NCBI GenBank assembly: GCA_029964075.1
Contig: CM057149.1
Span: forward strand, 34,306,900 to 34,370,899
Source of the DNA: Patiria pectinifera
Taxonomy: Eukaryota > Echinodermata > Asteroidea > Valvatida > Asterinidae
DNA: 64,000 bases
Reading direction: 5' to 3'
Below the pieces are notes generated by a model that was not told where the DNA came from, ran no database searches, and was given only the letters and a program-made list of their open reading frames with translations. Every line of letters starts with the position of its first letter. Position 1 is the stretch's first letter. The position numbers and the translations under genes were made by a program. Below are positions 60,838 through 64,000 of the stretch, in pieces.

Positions 60838-61157
60838 TCAGATTATTTGCTTTTTTGTGCGTTTATTTTCATTTGAAGCAAAAAAATTGCTCAAACCTTT
60901 CGTCGGGTGCATACAAACTAACCTGTTGAAGTGTGGGCTCAGTGGCTTGGCAAAACAGATATGGTACAATTTATTGGGTCTTGTGACTTGCACGTGCGAC
61001 CACCTTCATGATTGTTTTCTTTCGATCGAAACCATTTCTGGCGGAGTAATTTCACAGGGTATTTGATACCAGTGTTATCTTCACTTTGAGCAAGGATTTC
61101 TCATTAAACCGGTAAAGGTGTGTTTGCGAGTAACTACCAATGTTCTTATGTGCCTAT
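60838..61157 (-). mobile_element. MITE-A copy 5, divergent
   Basis: It starts AGATTATTTGCTTTTTTGTG, carries TAACCTGTTGAAGTGTGGGC followed by TCAGTGG and GGCGGAGTAATTTCACAGGG, and ends TGTTCTTATGTGCC followed by TATAAAGG. It abuts the following MITE-B copy. Confidence 0.65.
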
Positions 61158-61740
61158 AAAGGCCCTATGCAATGTAAAATTTGTAATTGTTACGCAGTCT
61201 TTGTAGATGCACCTTTGTGTCCCATTTAACCTTATTTTCAATTTTCCTTTTTCCACTTTAAATGCATTTTTTGCCTTTTTTGGGTTTTTATGCTGAACGG
61301 AATTTGCATATTCATGAGCAAAGGTATGATGTCATTTCAGGAAGAAACCTCATACGAAAGCACCAAAGTTTGCCAGACTTTTGGATATTTTGCTGTCGTT
61401 AATTTTCTTTTCTTTGGTGATTCATTGTTGTTTCAGTACATGCATGACAGTTAGGCCAATGGGTAAAGTTTTCTCACAAATGTTTTCAATGAGCAAATTT
61501 TGGGTTCACAATTTCAACAAAAAAAACCAAACTGAACAGTGTCTTTCTTAAATGACATCACAGCAACAGCGCCCTCATGTGTCAGGAAAAGCATGGAGTT
61601 TTTTAAAAATGTTTAAAGAAGTGCACTTTTCAATAAAATTAACCAAAAAGGGATGTCAAATAGTGTTCATACATTTTGAAAGGAATGGAACGTTGCACAA
61701 AATATGTTCTCAAGTAAAATTCATGTCATGAGCCCTTTAA
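61158..61740 (+). mobile_element. MITE-B copy 2
   Basis: It begins AAAGGCCCTATGCAATGTAA. The far end, in inverse, reads TTAAAGGGCTCATGACATGA, an imperfect terminal inverted repeat. TTTCTTTGGTGATTCATTG and GACATCACAGCAACAGCGCC inside match the copy at 57715. There is no coding capacity. Confidence 0.65.
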
Positions 61741-62689
61741 CCTGCAAACACTTAACTCGACTGTGCAAGAAAGTCACCGCCAAATCGTGACGAAGACACT
61801 TCCATATGAGTCAGTCGTCGACGAACAGACCTGATCACCCTTCGCGGTGACAGCGATCGTGAGTCCATATTCCGTGTCGATTATTCGGTCAATCTCGCCC
61901 TTAATTTCCTTTCCCTGGACGTGCTCGGGCGCTAATTTGATTGATGACATAAGCGCGCGTTATCGGGCCCCGGACTTCTTTTTTTTATCAACCCTCGACA
62001 ATTCCAGACGGTTTATTAATAACGTGACGGAGTCCATTCGGAACTAACAACGTAGGACATCTAAATCATTCTGACTGTACGGTCTTCCACCGTTTTCCCT
62101 CCACTCCAAACAGTCCTCGTGTCCCTTTGTACAGCCCGTGCCATCCTGACTCATGCCCAGTGATGAATAATGATGACGTTCTTTTATCTGTTGACGTCAG
62201 TTTTGGACACTCCGTCGGGTGGGGGGGGGAGAGAAGGGCGGGAACATATAATGAGCCGAATGGATCGTGGAGAGATCATACAATCAATAGTGAGCAGGGT
62301 GTCGGCGTAGCTTGAGACCACACCATGACTTGGGCCGTGCTTTACCTAATGGCTATGCCACACGTGGCACACATCGCCTGCATGTCCCTTCGATCGAACT
62401 GGCTCATTTTTACACTTAATCAAAGCACTGAGCTCAGACAGTCGTACCAAAGATAGCATCCATCATCCCCACCTTATGTGCATTTTGTCATGTTCCCGCT
62501 ATCAATGCCCAATTGGCAAGGGGCACCCATTCATCTCTATAGACAGCCAATTTCGTCTCTTGATAATACACCGGCAGTATTTCCTATAAAATACTAACCA
62601 TCATAGAGTCATCGCCTCAATGATCGCCTAAAAAAGATGCAATTTTGAAGAACTAATCAACCCCCAGTCCCACTTTTAAGATAATTTCA
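61741..62689. other. Spacer, nothing recognised
   Basis: A G run lies at about 62220. Short frames carry no motif. Confidence 0.45.
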
Positions 62690-62845
62690 AATTCTGTAAT
62701 GGGGCAAAGTGCTTTATACTTCCACTTCCACTTAGCTTTTTTTTTGTTTACCTTTCTTTAATAATAGACATATCTCCAGCGCCTTGAATACCTAATAGTT
62801 GGTAGATACGTGCGCTATATAAGACTCCGATATTATTATTACTAG
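62690..62845 (+). repeat. Possible SINE or LINE 3' tail
   Basis: GGGCAAAGTGCTTTATACTT is followed by CAGCGCCTTGAATACC, GTGCGCTATATAAGACTCCG and ATATTATTATTA. The GCGCTATATAA plus ATT-repeat ending is typical of SINE tails, but no tRNA-like head is visible. Confidence 0.45.
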
Positions 62846-63300
62846 ACAACCCTATTAAATACCTATAATGGATCGGAACACCCGTTTCCAAACCAGTTTT
62901 GGAAACACTATCGCAAATTATAGACGTCTTAGTCTATAAACAATGTTGCACTGACTGATGTATTCGAGTTTTTTCCAGCCCAAATTATAAAGGTTTGCAT
63001 GGTAGAAATAAGTTTGTTTGATGGTTTCCTTGCCGCACAAAGTTGTTGAAAGGTGGTATTTTTTTCAGTTTTAAAATATGAGAAACTTCTTTTGCGATTA
63101 TCTCGAAAACGCTTTTTCTTCAAAATCCAAATATGTGGCTCTTCGTGAAAACGGTGACGAATAAGTGCCAAGGCTGTGTTTAGTGTTTTTGAACGAGTAG
63201 AAAGAATGTGAGTGTTTTGACACAGCAGGCACCATAATGCAAAATGTACAAATTTCATTTTGCATTGACTCAAATCCGAGTAAATACATGGTATTTACAT
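62846..63300. other. Spacer, nothing recognised
   Basis: Overlapping minus-strand frames (62929-63289) have no motif. Confidence 0.45.
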
Positions 63301-63400
63301 TGCGCCCTGTGACATCAGGCCGACAGGTAACCGCCTTGCAAACATAAGCATCTTTTGCATGTCATTTAGCCAACGGTAAACAGTTTATGTTTCGATTTTT
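63301..63400 (+). repeat. TGACGTCAT-CCGCC repeat, copy 3
   Basis: TGTGACATCAGGCCGACAGG is followed by TAACCGCCTTGCAAAC and TTTTGCATGTCATTTAGCCA. It aligns with copies at 25617 and 26530 (inverse). Confidence 0.55.
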
Positions 63401-64000
63401 ACACCGTCTCATTTCAAGACTAAAAACAGTTTGCTGAAAGTTGACATCATGTGACCATAACATCCAATTTGTAAACAATATGGCCAACACATATACCTTT
63501 TGTTTTAAATATTACATTCCCATAAACAAAAGATAAGGTATTCAGGCCACGGAATTAGTCCTCTGAGCTTGCCTAACACCTTATATGTCCGTACAGAATT
63601 GAAAAACTGCATAATTGGACTTTAACACTGCAATAGTGTTCTCATTCTTGGAACATTAAGGCATACATGTATAGGGATGTGCAAAATGAAGGAAACCCAC
63701 CTTTGGCAGCAATTTTCACCTATTTGTTGACCATGTTTTTTTTTAAATTTCATTTAATGGTTAAATTAATAAATTAACAAAAGTGACGAAAAAGGATTGC
63801 AAATGCAATTTTGTCTCTGAAATTATGGTAGTTTAAAAATGTCATGTGCCAAACCTGTTTGTCCACGGACGGCTTTATTCCATCCGCTTGACTGAGCTCC
63901 GGAGCTTGATTTGAAGACAAAAAACACTACACTAGACTTACACGTGGACAACAGTGATTTTGGTGACTAGTATTCAAGTCAGCATAATAACGCTATTATT
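63401..64000. other. Spacer, nothing recognised
   Basis: This is AT-rich to the window edge. No gene is supported. Confidence 0.45.

Overview
The window looks like nuclear DNA of an animal, most likely an echinoderm (possibly a sea star). It is AT-rich and dominated by introns, spacer DNA and small dispersed repeats, and shows no operons or bacterial signals. It contains tRNA-derived SINEs and many short elements with terminal inverted repeats. The echinoderm call is inference: it rests on repeat styles that resemble echinoderm DNA from memory and on an excess of the palindrome TAGGCCTA, with no database comparison.

One protein-coding gene is well supported. It lies on the + strand between about 13.6 and 20.7 kb. 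A TATA box and a TCAGTT initiator are correctly spaced and followed by an ATG-free leader of about 240 bases. Exon 1 (13870-14109) encodes a signal peptide and a pro-region ending in a furin site. After a 6.4 kb phase-0 intron, exon 2 (20472-20711) encodes a ten-cysteine domain of the colipase fold shared by prokineticins and the C-terminal domain of Dickkopf proteins. The predicted 159-residue precursor would release a secreted signalling peptide of about 83 residues. A second TATA/initiator pair lies inside the intron.

Region by region: 0-7 kb holds a fold-back element built from 16-bp units (copies also at 6.6 and 35 kb), a terminal-inverted-repeat family here called MITE-A, a GCGCAA-rich element and a perfect 29-bp hairpin. 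From 7 to 13.5 kb is mostly featureless spacer with one MITE-C copy. From 13.5 to 21.7 kb is the peptide gene. From 21.7 to 28 kb is spacer. From 28 to 35.2 kb is a dense repeat zone with two SINEs (one split by a Tc1/mariner-type element), MITE-A, MITE-C, a short palindromic element and fold-back copy 3. From 35 to 44 kb there are two MITE-A copies, a 74-bp minisatellite of hairpin-bearing units and a long-armed element with a 9-bp target duplication. From 47 to 51 kb there are several small G/C-run elements. From 51 to 64 kb there are a SINE, two copies of a MITE-B family, a divergent MITE-A and otherwise unassigned spacer.

I found no tRNA, rRNA, CRISPR or intact transposase or reverse-transcriptase frame. 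The remaining open frames are short and unconvincing. All repeat boundaries were read by eye and may be off by tens of bases.
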